DNA of 64,000 nucleotides from Actinomycetes bacterium (lineage in GTDB: Bacteria > Actinomycetota > Actinomycetes > Propionibacteriales > Nocardioidaceae): assembly GCA_023396115.1 (NCBI GenBank), contig JAEWXC010000035.1, positions 1 through 64,000 on the forward strand. The letters run 5' to 3'. Of this stretch, positions 15,758 to 23,977 are shown piece after piece. The notes below the pieces were generated by a model that was given only the letters and a program-made list of their open reading frames with translations, had not been told where the DNA came from and searched no databases. The position numbers and the translations under genes were made by a program. Position 1 is the stretch's first letter, and each line of letters opens with the position of its first letter.

Positions 15758-18649
15758 ATGACTTCCCGACAGGCCCGATTCATCACCGCGTGCCAGACCT
15801 TCCTGGTGCTCGGTGTCGTCCTTGCCGTGCTCGCCCCGGCGGCCAACGTGCTGAGCCTCGACGTGGTGTCGCAGACGCCCGTCCCGGGAGCCTCCTCGGG
15901 CTCGACCGGTACGGCCGCCGACAGGCCCGAGGCCGACAGTCAGGAGGCCGACAGCCCGGCCACCGACCCGCAGCAGCGCTCGCGGGTGGCCAGCGCGCCG
16001 ACCGACGCCGCGGTCACCGAGTACGCCTTCGACGCCTCCGCAGCCGACGTCCCGGACGGGACGGACGCGCCGCGGAAGAATGCCGAGGAGGGCGCCGGCA
16101 CCGCCGAGGGCGACCGCGTGGTCGAGACCCCCGCGGAGAAGAAGGCCACCGGGGACGGTCGCACCGAGGTCACCGCCCAGCCCGCCGAGGTGAACGGCTT
16201 CGGCACCGTCGGCGTCACCTGGGACCCCGCCGCCGAGCTCGACGAGCAGGCCATCGAGGTCCAGGTCCGCACCGAGAAGGACGGCGTCTGGGGCGACTGG
16301 CAGGCCCTGGAGTACCACGACGAGCACGGCCCCGACCCGGACAGCGCCGAGGCCGAGGGTGCGCTCCGCCCCGGCACCGAGCCGCTCGTGGTCGGCGAGG
16401 TCGACCGGGTCCAGGCCCGCACCCTGACCGACGGCGCTCCGCCGGCCGACCTGCAGTTGGCCGTCGTGGAGCCGACCGAGGGCGAGACCGCGGTCCAGTC
16501 CCCGGCCATCGACACCGCCGACCTGCCCGCTGCCGACGCCGGCACCAGCAGTGACCCGGGCACCGACCCGGGCACGGACACCGGCTCGGAGTCCAGCCAG
16601 GAGCCGGGTCTGGAACTGCAGGCCTCGTCCCTGTCGGCGCCCAAGCCGGTCATCTACTCCCGCGCCCAGTGGGGCGCCAACGAGAAGATCCGCGACAAGT
16701 CCTCGCTGCGCTACGGCTCGATCTCGGCCGGGTTCGTGCACCACACGGTCAACGGCAACGACTACGACCGCGACGACGTGCCGGGCATCCTGCGCAGCAT
16801 CTACAGCTACCACGTGAAGTCCCGCGGCTGGTCGGACGTGGGCTACAACTTCCTGGTCGACAAGTTCGGCCGGATCTGGGAGGGCCGCTACGGCGGTGTC
16901 GGCAAGGCCGTCGTCGGCGCCCACACCCTGGGCTACAACGACTACGCCTTCGCCATGTCGGCGATCGGCAACTTCGACATCGCCCAGCCCAGCCAGGCCA
17001 TGGTCGACGCCTACGGTTCGCTGTTCGCCTGGAAGCTGGCCAAGGCCGGCGTGAAGGCCGACTCGACCCGGCAGAAGGTCGGACGCGGCACGTTCCAGGC
17101 CATCAACGGCCACCGGGACGCCGGCAGCACCGCCTGCCCGGGCCGGTACCTGTACGCCAAGCTCGGCGAGATCCGCAAGCGTGCGGCGAAGATCCAGACC
17201 GGCCAGGTCACGCCGCCGACCGGGCCCACCACGCCCACCGAGCCGAGCGAGCCGTGGACCGGCAGCGGGATCAACACCAGCCTCACCGCCCGCCCGTACG
17301 CCGACCTGCTGGTGCGCCGCAAGTCCGACGGCCGCGGCCTGGTGCTGCCCACCGGCGGCCTGACCGACTTCAGCGCCCCGCGCCGGCTGGGTGGCGACTG
17401 GTCCAGCCGCAGCCACGTCCAGGTGGTCAAGGACGTCACCGGTGACCGCCGCGCCGACCTGGTCTTCGTGCGCCGCGACGGCGCCCTGGTGGTCCGCGGC
17501 GGCAACGGCTCCGGTGGGTTCAACGCCGGCAAGAAGGTGCACAAGCCGATGCGCTCGTTCATCGCGCCGGTCGCGGTCGGGCACGTGGTCGGCGACGGTC
17601 GCGGTGACTTCGTCGCGAAGAAGCGCAGCACCGGTCGCCGGCACCTGCTGTGGGTGAACAAGAAGGGCAAGCTCAAGGACCGTCGCCTGCCGAAGGCCTG
17701 GACGGGTTACCGGATGGTCACCGCCGCCGGCGACCTCAACCTCGACGGCCGTGACGACGTGCTGGTGCGCGACGCGGCCGGTCGCCTCGGTGTCCGCTAC
17801 GGCCGTGGCGCCGGCAAGTTCACCACGCCGCGGGCGGTCAGCGGGGACTTCTCCGCCGCCACCACGGTCGTGGGCGGGGGCGACTTCACCCTCGACGGGC
17901 GCCCGGACCTGCTCGTGCGCCGCAGCGACGGCAGCACCTGGGTGTACCCGTCGGTGGGCGGCACCAGCTTCGGGCGTCCCTACGGACCGACCCGCACCTC
18001 CCTGGCCTGGGCCGGCGCGCTGAGCTCGGCCGGCAACGTGGTCGGCGGCGCGGGAGCCGACGTCGTGGCCCGCAACGGCTCGGGGGTGAGCCTGTACAGC
18101 CACGCCGGTACCTACGAGCTCGGCTCCGTCATCGACACCGGCCGCAACCTGGCCCCGGCCGACGTGCTGGTCAACGTCGGTGACTGGAACGGCGACGGCG
18201 TCGGCGACGTCATCGGACGGGTCCGCGAGAACCAGAACCTGGTGCTCTACCCCGGCAAGGGCGGCGGCAAGCTGGGTGCCCGCGTGAAGATCGGCAGCAA
18301 CTGGAAGGGCTACCACTCCTTCGCCGCGGTCGGCGACGTCACCGGGGACCGGCTCCCCGACATGGTGGCCTCGGACCCGTGGGGCGGCACCTGGCTGTAC
18401 CCCTCCGACGGCAAGGGCGGCTTCAAGCCCCGCATGAAGGCGCCGAGCAAGGCGATCATGCGTCTCCCGGTCTCCACCTCCGGCTACGACTGGCGGGTGG
18501 GCATCAAGTCGATGAGCGGCGCCACCAACGCCGACGTGGTGGTCCGCGAGCGCGGTACCGGCCTGCTCTACGTGCTCGACGGCAGCGCCGGGTACAAGGT
18601 GCGCCGCTTCCTGGGCAGCGGCATGGACAGCTACGACCTGGTGGGCTGA
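15758..18649 (+). CDS. Secreted N-acetylmuramoyl-L-alanine amidase with FG-GAP-like repeats
   Basis: A 963-residue exported protein. After a signal segment (residues 12-32) there is a long acidic Ala/Asp/Glu/Thr-rich linker, then a PGRP/amidase_2 domain (about 297-480), then a repeat region (about 510-960). Zinc ligands are His328, His452 (NGHRDAG) and Cys460 (ACPG), so it should cut the amide between muramic acid and the stem peptide. The tail holds at least six DxxxDxxxD strand repeats (DVTGDRRADLV, DLNLDGRDDVLVR, DFTLDGRPDLLVR, DWNGDGVGDVIGR, DVTGDRLPDMVA), typical of calcium-binding FG-GAP/VCBS propellers that could bind wall glycan. It lies just after the galactan operon and converges on the next gene. 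Confidence 0.9.
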   Translation: MTSRQARFITACQTFLVLGVVLAVLAPAANVLSLDVVSQTPVPGASSGSTGTAADRPEADSQEADSPATDPQQRSRVASAPTDAAVTEYAFDASAADVPDGTDAPRKNAEEGAGTAEGDRVVETPAEKKATGDGRTEVTAQPAEVNGFGTVGVTWDPAAELDEQAIEVQVRTEKDGVWGDWQALEYHDEHGPDPDSAEAEGALRPGTEPLVVGEVDRVQARTLTDGAPPADLQLAVVEPTEGETAVQSPAIDTADLPAADAGTSSDPGTDPGTDTGSESSQEPGLELQASSLSAPKPVIYSRAQWGANEKIRDKSSLRYGSISAGFVHHTVNGNDYDRDDVPGILRSIYSYHVKSRGWSDVGYNFLVDKFGRIWEGRYGGVGKAVVGAHTLGYNDYAFAMSAIGNFDIAQPSQAMVDAYGSLFAWKLAKAGVKADSTRQKVGRGTFQAINGHRDAGSTACPGRYLYAKLGEIRKRAAKIQTGQVTPPTGPTTPTEPSEPWTGSGINTSLTARPYADLLVRRKSDGRGLVLPTGGLTDFSAPRRLGGDWSSRSHVQVVKDVTGDRRADLVFVRRDGALVVRGGNGSGGFNAGKKVHKPMRSFIAPVAVGHVVGDGRGDFVAKKRSTGRRHLLWVNKKGKLKDRRLPKAWTGYRMVTAAGDLNLDGRDDVLVRDAAGRLGVRYGRGAGKFTTPRAVSGDFSAATTVVGGGDFTLDGRPDLLVRRSDGSTWVYPSVGGTSFGRPYGPTRTSLAWAGALSSAGNVVGGAGADVVARNGSGVSLYSHAGTYELGSVIDTGRNLAPADVLVNVGDWNGDGVGDVIGRVRENQNLVLYPGKGGGKLGARVKIGSNWKGYHSFAAVGDVTGDRLPDMVASDPWGGTWLYPSDGKGGFKPRMKAPSKAIMRLPVSTSGYDWRVGIKSMSGATNADVVVRERGTGLLYVLDGSAGYKVRRFLGSGMDSYDLVG

Positions 18650-18658
18650 GAGGGAAGC

Positions 18659-19384
18659 TCAGCCCCGGCTGGTCGCCCGCTCCGCTGTGTACGTCGCGTC
18701 GAGACGACCCGGAGCCGGATGGGCGACCAGGACCAGCGAACCGCCCAGCACGAGCGGTTCGGTGAAGGTGTGGATCTCCGGAGGGGAAGCCGGGTTCTGC
18801 ACCGAGAGCAGGCGGCCACCGCTGGTGAGGAGACTCCCGGCGGTGGCCGCCTCGATCATCTCCGCCTGGCGGATCGTGGCCCCCGCGGCCTCGAGGGCCG
18901 GGTCGTCGCCGGTCGGCGGGTCCCACGCGGTGAAGCCGTCGGGCTGGGCCCAGATCTCCACCCCGACGTCGAGCACGCCCTCCGGCACCGGTTCGGCGAA
19001 CCGGACCCCCATCGGCAGCAGGCTGCAGGCCAGCACCACCAGGTCGTCGGTGCGTGCCGCCCAGCGGTCCAGCCCGTCCGGGCCGGTGACCACCGCGTCG
19101 GGGGTGTCGGTGTCGTCGGTGACGACCAGGCCGAGGGTCCAGGCGGCGCCGAGGAAGACCGGGCCGAGCCAGTGCGTCGGCAGGTCCAGGTGGAGGGTGT
19201 CCCCGCGCTCCAGGTCGCACTCCTCGGCGAGCAGACCGGCGGCCTTGGCCACCCAGTTGGCGTAGGTGGTCACCGAGAGCTCGACGCGTTCGCCGCTGTC
19301 GTGGTCGTAGAAGGTGATCAGCGGGCGGCCGGGTTCGTGGCGCAACTGGGTGGCGAGCACGTCGGCGAAGGTGGTGGCGGGCAC
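18659..19384 (-). CDS. TIGR03089 family protein
   Basis: A 241-residue actinobacterial protein resembling the N-terminal part of AMP-forming acyl-CoA synthetases (TFADVLATQLRHEPGRPLITFYDHDSGERVELSV, then TYANWVAKAAGLLAEECDLERGD). The AMP-binding P-loop and C-terminal catalytic lid are absent, so adenylating activity is unlikely; function is unknown. It sits beside the GDP-mannose gene, as it often does in the class. The GTG start lies 6 bp after a TAGGCT box. Confidence 0.8.
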   Translation of the reverse strand: MPATTFADVLATQLRHEPGRPLITFYDHDSGERVELSVTTYANWVAKAAGLLAEECDLERGDTLHLDLPTHWLGPVFLGAAWTLGLVVTDDTDTPDAVVTGPDGLDRWAARTDDLVVLACSLLPMGVRFAEPVPEGVLDVGVEIWAQPDGFTAWDPPTGDDPALEAAGATIRQAEMIEAATAGSLLTSGGRLLSVQNPASPPEIHTFTEPLVLGGSLVLVAHPAPGRLDATYTAERATSRG

Positions 19385-19390
19385 CCCGAC

Positions 19391-19396
19391 AGCCTA
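19391..19396 (-). promoter_or_regulatory. -10 box TAGGCT (TIGR03089 gene)
   Basis: Read leftward, it ends 6 bp before the GTG at 19384; leaderless start predicted. Confidence 0.45.
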
Positions 19397-19481
19397 GGCG
19401 TCGGGTCGGCCGGGGCCCTGATGCGGCAGGTGGCGGGAGGCGGATCAGCCAGGGGGTTGGGTCGCGGGCTGGAAGGTCCTC

Positions 19482-19487
19482 TAGCCT
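19482..19487 (+). promoter_or_regulatory. -10 box TAGCCT (manC)
   Basis: Ends 6 bp before ATG 19494; leaderless start predicted. Confidence 0.5.
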
Positions 19488-19493
19488 CAGGCC

Positions 19494-20612
19494 ATGAGTG
19501 ACCAGCACGGTGCCCGGCCCGACCTGACCGACCGCTTCTGGGCGGTCGTGCCCGCCGGGGGTGCCGGGACCCGGCTCTGGCCGCTCTCGCGCGCCGGTCA
19601 CCCCAAGTTCCTGCACGACCTGACCGGGTCCGGACGCACCCTGCTGCAGGCCACCGTCGACCGGCTGGCCCCGACCGCGGGCGGCCGGGTGCTGGTGGTC
19701 ACCGGTGCCGCGCACCGCGACGCGGTGCTGGACCAGCTCGACCTGCCCGCCGACCAGGTCCTCGCCGAGCCCTCGGCCCGCGACTCGATGGCCGCGATCG
19801 GGCTGGCCGCCGCGCTCCTGGAGCGTCGCGACCCCGAGGCGGTGATGGGCTCCTTCGCGGCCGACCACGTCATCGGTGACACCGACGCGTTCAGCGCCGC
19901 GGTGTACACGGCCGTCGAGGCCGCCCGGGAGGGGTGGCTGGTCACCCTCGGGATCACCCCCACCCACCCGGCGACCGGGTTCGGCTACATCGAGGGTGGC
20001 GCGGAGATCGCCGGGCTGGCCGGCGTGCAGCAGGTGCAGCGGTTCGTGGAGAAGCCGGACGCGGAGCGGGCCGCGGAGTACCTGGCCACCGGGCGGTTCC
20101 GGTGGAACGCCGGCATGTTCGTGGTCCGTCCCGGCGTCCTGCTGGACCTGCTGGCGCAGGGGGATGCCGAGTTCGCAACAACGCTGCGCCGCATCGCCGC
20201 CGACCCGGCGCTGCTGGAGGAGTTGTGGCCGACGCTGCCCAAGATCGCCCTGGACCACGCGGTGGCCGAGCCGGCCGCCGACGCGGGCCGGGTCGCGGTG
20301 GTGCCGGTCGGGTTCGGTTGGGACGACGTGGGCGACTTCGCCTCGCTGCACGAGCTGCTCACCCGGGACGACCCCGAGGGCACCGGTCAGTCCGGCCCGG
20401 CGGTGCTGGGGGACCGGTCGCAGGTCGTGGCTGTCGACAGCACGGGGATCGTGGTCCCCGCCGGTGGCCGGGTGGTCTCGGTGGTGGGACTGCGCGACGT
20501 GGTCGTGGTCGACACCGGCGACGCGCTGCTGGTCACCACCCTGGACCGTGCCCAGGACGTGAAAGCGGCCGTGGCCGCCCTCGACGAGGACGGCCACGGC
20601 CGGTTGCGCTGA
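19494..20612 (+). CDS. manC: Mannose-1-phosphate guanylyltransferase
   Basis: A 372-residue nucleotidyltransferase that makes GDP-mannose from mannose-1-phosphate and GTP. It has the pyrophosphorylase signature VVPAGGAGTRLWPLSR with a Lys following in HPKFLHD, then FAADHVIGD, TGFGYIEGG, FVEKPD, WNAGMFV and GWDDVGDF. Length fits the single-domain enzyme without a fused isomerase; a phosphomannomutase is encoded at 29585 and an SIS isomerase at 31227. GDP-mannose would feed mannolipids, protein O-mannosylation or GDP-sugars. Confidence 0.92.
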   Translation: MSDQHGARPDLTDRFWAVVPAGGAGTRLWPLSRAGHPKFLHDLTGSGRTLLQATVDRLAPTAGGRVLVVTGAAHRDAVLDQLDLPADQVLAEPSARDSMAAIGLAAALLERRDPEAVMGSFAADHVIGDTDAFSAAVYTAVEAAREGWLVTLGITPTHPATGFGYIEGGAEIAGLAGVQQVQRFVEKPDAERAAEYLATGRFRWNAGMFVVRPGVLLDLLAQGDAEFATTLRRIAADPALLEELWPTLPKIALDHAVAEPAADAGRVAVVPVGFGWDDVGDFASLHELLTRDDPEGTGQSGPAVLGDRSQVVAVDSTGIVVPAGGRVVSVVGLRDVVVVDTGDALLVTTLDRAQDVKAAVAALDEDGHGRLR

Positions 20613-20630
20613 CGCGGGGCGTCGCGGGGC

Positions 20631-21365
20631 TCAGCCGCCCAGCGGCTCCGGCGAGTCCATGTACGGGTAGTCGGACATGAAGGTCTTCAGGGCGGCACCG
20701 CTCACCTCGGAGCAGTACTGGGTGACGCCGACCTGGTTGTCCAGGTCCTCGCCCGCGCCGCCGATCGACCAGTGCGTGAACGCGACGTGCTGGCCGTCGG
20801 GGAAGGCCTTGCCGTCCTCGGAGGTCCACGGCACGGCCTTGAACTTCATCCGGAAGTTGTCGGTGCCGGTGAACTTCTTGGCGATCGCCTTGACCTCGTC
20901 CATGGCGGCGGAGTCGTCGGCGATGGACTCGTCGTACCACATGATCGTGTAGCCGTGCTCCAGGTTGTGCACCAGCAGACCCAGCTCGGGGCGGTCCGCG
21001 GAGGAGTAGAACTTCTTCTCCATCCCGTCCCAGGTGCTCCAGTGCTGGCCGAAGGCCGGCGGGGCGTCGGGGTAGGTCATCGGGGTGCCCACGTCGACGT
21101 GGTCCTGGTTGCCGGTCGCCTCCTTGGTGGTGGGCTCCTGGCAGACGGTGGCGGCCGCGCCGATCTTGGCGAGGTCGACGTCGTTGAACTTGCGCAGGTC
21201 CAGCGCGTCCTTGACCGGCTTGTAGGCCGCGGCGCCGATGATCAGCACACCGACGAGGACGCAGACGCCGATGATGGCGCGGTTGCGCCGCTTCTCGGAG
21301 CTCTGCTGCGCGTCGCGGATCTGCGCCGCGCGTGCGCGTCGGTCCTGCTTGTCCTGACTGGCCAC
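20631..21365 (-). CDS. DUF3105 membrane-anchored protein
   Basis: A 244-residue protein with a charged cytosolic start (KQDRRARAAQIRDAQQSSEKRR), one membrane segment (about residues 27-48, IIGVCVLVGVLIIGAAAY) and an extracytoplasmic DUF3105 domain. The family hallmark LVHNLEHGYTIMWYD is intact, and two Cys (TVCQEP and QYCSEV) could form a disulphide. Function unknown. GTG 21365 is chosen because GAGGA lies 5 bp upstream. It is convergent with manC (18-bp gap). Confidence 0.85.
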   Translation of the reverse strand: MASQDKQDRRARAAQIRDAQQSSEKRRNRAIIGVCVLVGVLIIGAAAYKPVKDALDLRKFNDVDLAKIGAAATVCQEPTTKEATGNQDHVDVGTPMTYPDAPPAFGQHWSTWDGMEKKFYSSADRPELGLLVHNLEHGYTIMWYDESIADDSAAMDEVKAIAKKFTGTDNFRMKFKAVPWTSEDGKAFPDGQHVAFTHWSIGGAGEDLDNQVGVTQYCSEVSGAALKTFMSDYPYMDSPEPLGG

Positions 21366-21417
21366 GATGTCCTCGCTCTTTCCGGGGGTGCAACAGGGTG
21401 GTCGGTGCGCGGTGAGT

Positions 21418-22437
21418 CTACGGAAGCCGCGGTGAGAGCGTGAGCCGGATCGCACTTTCGGCGTCGGTGGTCCCGCCCCCGCCGGGGCTCGGTGTCCACG
21501 AGGTCACCTGCCAGCCGTGGGCGAACAGCACCGCCGTGACGGCGGTCCGGTCGGTGCCGGCCGGCAGGTCCGCCCGGTGCTCGGGTCCGGGGCCGACCAG
21601 CGCCACCCCGGTGCCCTCCCCGGTGCCCAGCAGGCTGCCCAGCACGCTCGCCAGCTCCTCGGCCGGGACCGGTGCCCCGAACACGACGGCGTCGTCGGGG
21701 TGGCCGAGCAGCGCCCGCAGCACCGCCTCCCGGGCGCCGAGACCGAACAGGTCGGCGCCCTCGGGCCGGACCAGGCTGACCGCGCCCGCGCCGTGCTCGC
21801 CGGCTGGCAGCACCAGGTCGGCACGCCCGCGCAGCACCGCCACCGGTCGCCCGCCGAGCTTGCCCTGGGCCAGTTCGGCCGCCGAGGCGATCTCGTCGGC
21901 GACGGCCGGCAGGGTCACCGCCAGCTCGTTGCCGTGCTCGTCGACGGCACCGGCGAACGACTCCGCGACCAGCACGCCGGCGGCACCGACGGCGATGTCG
22001 GTCTGCCCGTCACGCCAGGCCCGCCCGGCGGTGTCGGTGATGACCACGCCCACGTTGCAGCCGGTCCGGTCGGCGAGTGCCTCGCGCAGGGCGCGGGCGG
22101 AGGCGTCCGGGTCCAATGGCAGCAGCACGATCCGCCCCGCCTCCACGTTGGAGGCGTCGATCCCGGCGGCGGCCATGGTCAGCCCGAGCCGGTTCCGCAC
22201 GATCGTGGTGGGGCCGCGGCGCGCCACCACCCGCACGGTCTCCTCGGCCAGGGCGGAGTCGCGGTCGCCCGCACGGACCCGGCCCTCGGCCTTGGAGACG
22301 ATCTTGCTGGTCACCACCAGTACGTCGCCCTCGCGCAGGTCCACCGCGGCGGTGACCAGGGCGGCCAGGTCGTCGCCGGGGCGCACCTCCCCGATCCCGT
22401 CGGGGGAGAGCACCTCGTAGCGGCGCACCTCAGGCAC
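21418..22437 (-). CDS. cofE: Coenzyme F420-0:L-glutamate ligase
   Basis: A 339-residue enzyme adding glutamates to F420-0 with GTP. The CofE core (about residues 1-245) shows DVLVVTSKIVSKAEGR, TIVRNRLGLTMAAAGIDASNVEAG, DTAGRAWRDGQTDIAVG and ELAQGKLGGRPVAVLRG. About 95 further residues follow, longer than a stand-alone CofE (about 250) but much shorter than the FMN domain of mycobacterial FbiB, with no nitroreductase motif I can see. The GTG start lies inside the end of cofD (8-bp overlap), so the two are coupled. Confidence 0.9.
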   Translation of the reverse strand: MPEVRRYEVLSPDGIGEVRPGDDLAALVTAAVDLREGDVLVVTSKIVSKAEGRVRAGDRDSALAEETVRVVARRGPTTIVRNRLGLTMAAAGIDASNVEAGRIVLLPLDPDASARALREALADRTGCNVGVVITDTAGRAWRDGQTDIAVGAAGVLVAESFAGAVDEHGNELAVTLPAVADEIASAAELAQGKLGGRPVAVLRGRADLVLPAGEHGAGAVSLVRPEGADLFGLGAREAVLRALLGHPDDAVVFGAPVPAEELASVLGSLLGTGEGTGVALVGPGPEHRADLPAGTDRTAVTAVLFAHGWQVTSWTPSPGGGGTTDAESAIRLTLSPRLP

Positions 22438-23431
22438 CCGTCACGAGCTCGATCGCGGCGGCCGCCATCGCCGCGGTCGCCGCGTCGTCGTGCATCCACA
22501 GCGGCACCGCGGAGGCCCGCAGGCCGCCGGTGGTGAGCCGCTCCAGGGCGGCGGCGTCCGCGGTGTCGACCAGCCAGCCGTCGAGCACCCCGCCGGTGCT
22601 GCGCGCACCCAGGTGCAGACCGACGGCCGCGGCGGAGACCTCGATGCCCTCCGCGGCGAGCACCTGCTCGGCCATGCCGCGCACGTGCGCCCCGGCGATG
22701 ATCGGGGAGAGGCCGACCACCGGGGCGGGGGTGGCGCGCAGCGCCTCGGAGACGCCGGGCACGCCCAGGATCGTGCCGATCGAGACCACCGGGTTCGACG
22801 GCGGCAGCAGCACCAGGTCGGCGCCGGTGAGGGCGTCGAGCACGCCGGGGGCCGGTGTGGCGGAGTCGAGCCCGACGTAGACCAGCTGCTCGGCGGGGAC
22901 CCGGGCGCCCATCCGGACCCAGTACTCCTGGAAGTGCACCGCGCGGCGCCCGGACGGCTCGTCGGGGTCGGCGACGACCACGTGGGTCTCGACCCGGTCG
23001 TCGGTCATCGGCAGCAGGTCCACGCCCGGGTTCCAGCGTCGGCACAGCGCCGCGGTGACTGCCGAGAGCGGGTAGCCGGCCTCGAGCATCTCGGTGCGGA
23101 CCAGGTGGGTGGCCAGGTCCCGGTCGCCCAGGCCGAACCAGGTCGGCTCCACGCCGTAGGCCTTCAGCTCGTCGAGGACCTGCCAGGACTCCTCGCGGCG
23201 CCCCCAGCCCCGCTCGGTGTCCAGGCCGTCGCCGAGGGTGTACATGACGGTGTCGAGGTCCGGGCAGACCTTGAGGCCGTGCCACCACAGGTCGTCGGCG
23301 GTGTTCGCGACGACGGTGACCCGGGCGTCCGCCGCGACGCCGGGGAGGGTACGGTGCGTGATCCCGTGCAGGAGTCCGCGCAGGAAGCGGGCGCCGCCGT
23401 GGCCGCCGGACAGGACCGTGATGTTCTGCAT
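22430..23431 (-). CDS. cofD: 2-phospho-L-lactate (or phosphoenolpyruvate) transferase for F420
   Basis: A 333-residue CofD/FbiA protein that joins the deazaflavin Fo to a guanylylated lactate or enolpyruvate phosphate, giving F420-0 or dehydro-F420-0; actinobacteria mostly use the enolpyruvate form. Family motifs are TVLSGGHGGARFLRGL, VVANTADDLWWHGLKVCPDLDTVMYTL, DRDLATHLVRTEML and LLPPSNPVVSIGTILGVPGV. ATG 23431 is the natural N-terminus; a long open frame upstream is only shadow. It is divergent from whiB. Confidence 0.93.
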   Translation of the reverse strand: MQNITVLSGGHGGARFLRGLLHGITHRTLPGVAADARVTVVANTADDLWWHGLKVCPDLDTVMYTLGDGLDTERGWGRREESWQVLDELKAYGVEPTWFGLGDRDLATHLVRTEMLEAGYPLSAVTAALCRRWNPGVDLLPMTDDRVETHVVVADPDEPSGRRAVHFQEYWVRMGARVPAEQLVYVGLDSATPAPGVLDALTGADLVLLPPSNPVVSIGTILGVPGVSEALRATPAPVVGLSPIIAGAHVRGMAEQVLAAEGIEVSAAAVGLHLGARSTGGVLDGWLVDTADAAALERLTTGGLRASAVPLWMHDDAATAAMAAAAIELVTGA

Positions 23432-23506
23432 GGGGATACCTTGCCGCAGGGCATGGCCCGGACGGGCCAGCGGGTGCAACCGATCGGTTCCATAGCAGAT
23501 CGGCAC

Positions 23507-23536
23507 TTGACTTCCGCGGTACGACAGGCATGTAAT
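23507..23536 (+). promoter_or_regulatory. Promoter of whiB2 (TTGACT-N18-TGTAAT)
   Basis: A housekeeping-type promoter: -35 TTGACT at 23507-23512, 18-bp spacer, -10 TGTAAT at 23531-23536, in a locally AT-richer stretch. It predicts a leader of about 75-80 nt before ATG 23622, unlike the leaderless genes around it. Confidence 0.55.
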
Positions 23537-23621
23537 TCCCACAGTGTTCTTCTGCTCCGGCACCGTCAGGTGAAGGGGCGGAGGGCGGGGAAGCACCACA
23601 AGGGTCGAAAGGGCGAAGGTC

Positions 23622-23876
23622 ATGCGAGAACTGTTTCTCCTGGACTCCGACGCCGAGGAGATGGGGTGGCAGGACCGTGCGCTGTGCGCACAGACCGACC
23701 CCGAGGCGTTCTTTCCGGAAAAGGGTGGGTCCACCCGGGAGGCGAAGAAGGTCTGTCTCACGTGCGAGGTGCGTGACGACTGCCTGGAGTACGCGCTCAT
23801 GAACGACGAGCGCTTCGGCATCTGGGGTGGTCTGTCCGAGCGCGAGCGGCGCAAGCTGAAGAAGCGCGCGGTCTGA
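23622..23876 (+). CDS. whiB2: WhiB-family iron-sulfur regulator, WhiB2 type
   Basis: An 84-residue transcription factor with four cluster-binding cysteines (Cys22, Cys45, Cys48, Cys54) for [4Fe-4S], the turn motif GIWGG (residues 68-72) and a basic DNA-binding tail (ERERRKLKKRAV). The sequence after Cys22 (AQTDPEAFFPEKGGSTREAKKVC) and the syntenic neighbours fit WhiB2/WhiB, the partner of WhiA in cell division and sporulation control. GAAGG lies just before ATG 23622. Confidence 0.9.
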   Translation: MRELFLLDSDAEEMGWQDRALCAQTDPEAFFPEKGGSTREAKKVCLTCEVRDDCLEYALMNDERFGIWGGLSERERRKLKKRAV

Positions 23877-23965
23877 CCCGGCACCAGGGCAACTGCGAGA
23901 GCCTCACCACGACCGGGCGGAGGTCGACCGAACCGGCACGGTTCGGCCGGTCCCCGTCCGGTCGT

Positions 23966-23971
23966 TAGTCT
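23966..23971 (+). promoter_or_regulatory. -10 box TAGTCT (GT2 membrane protein)
   Basis: Ends 6 bp before GTG 23978; leaderless start predicted. Confidence 0.5.
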
Positions 23972-23977
23972 CTTCCG

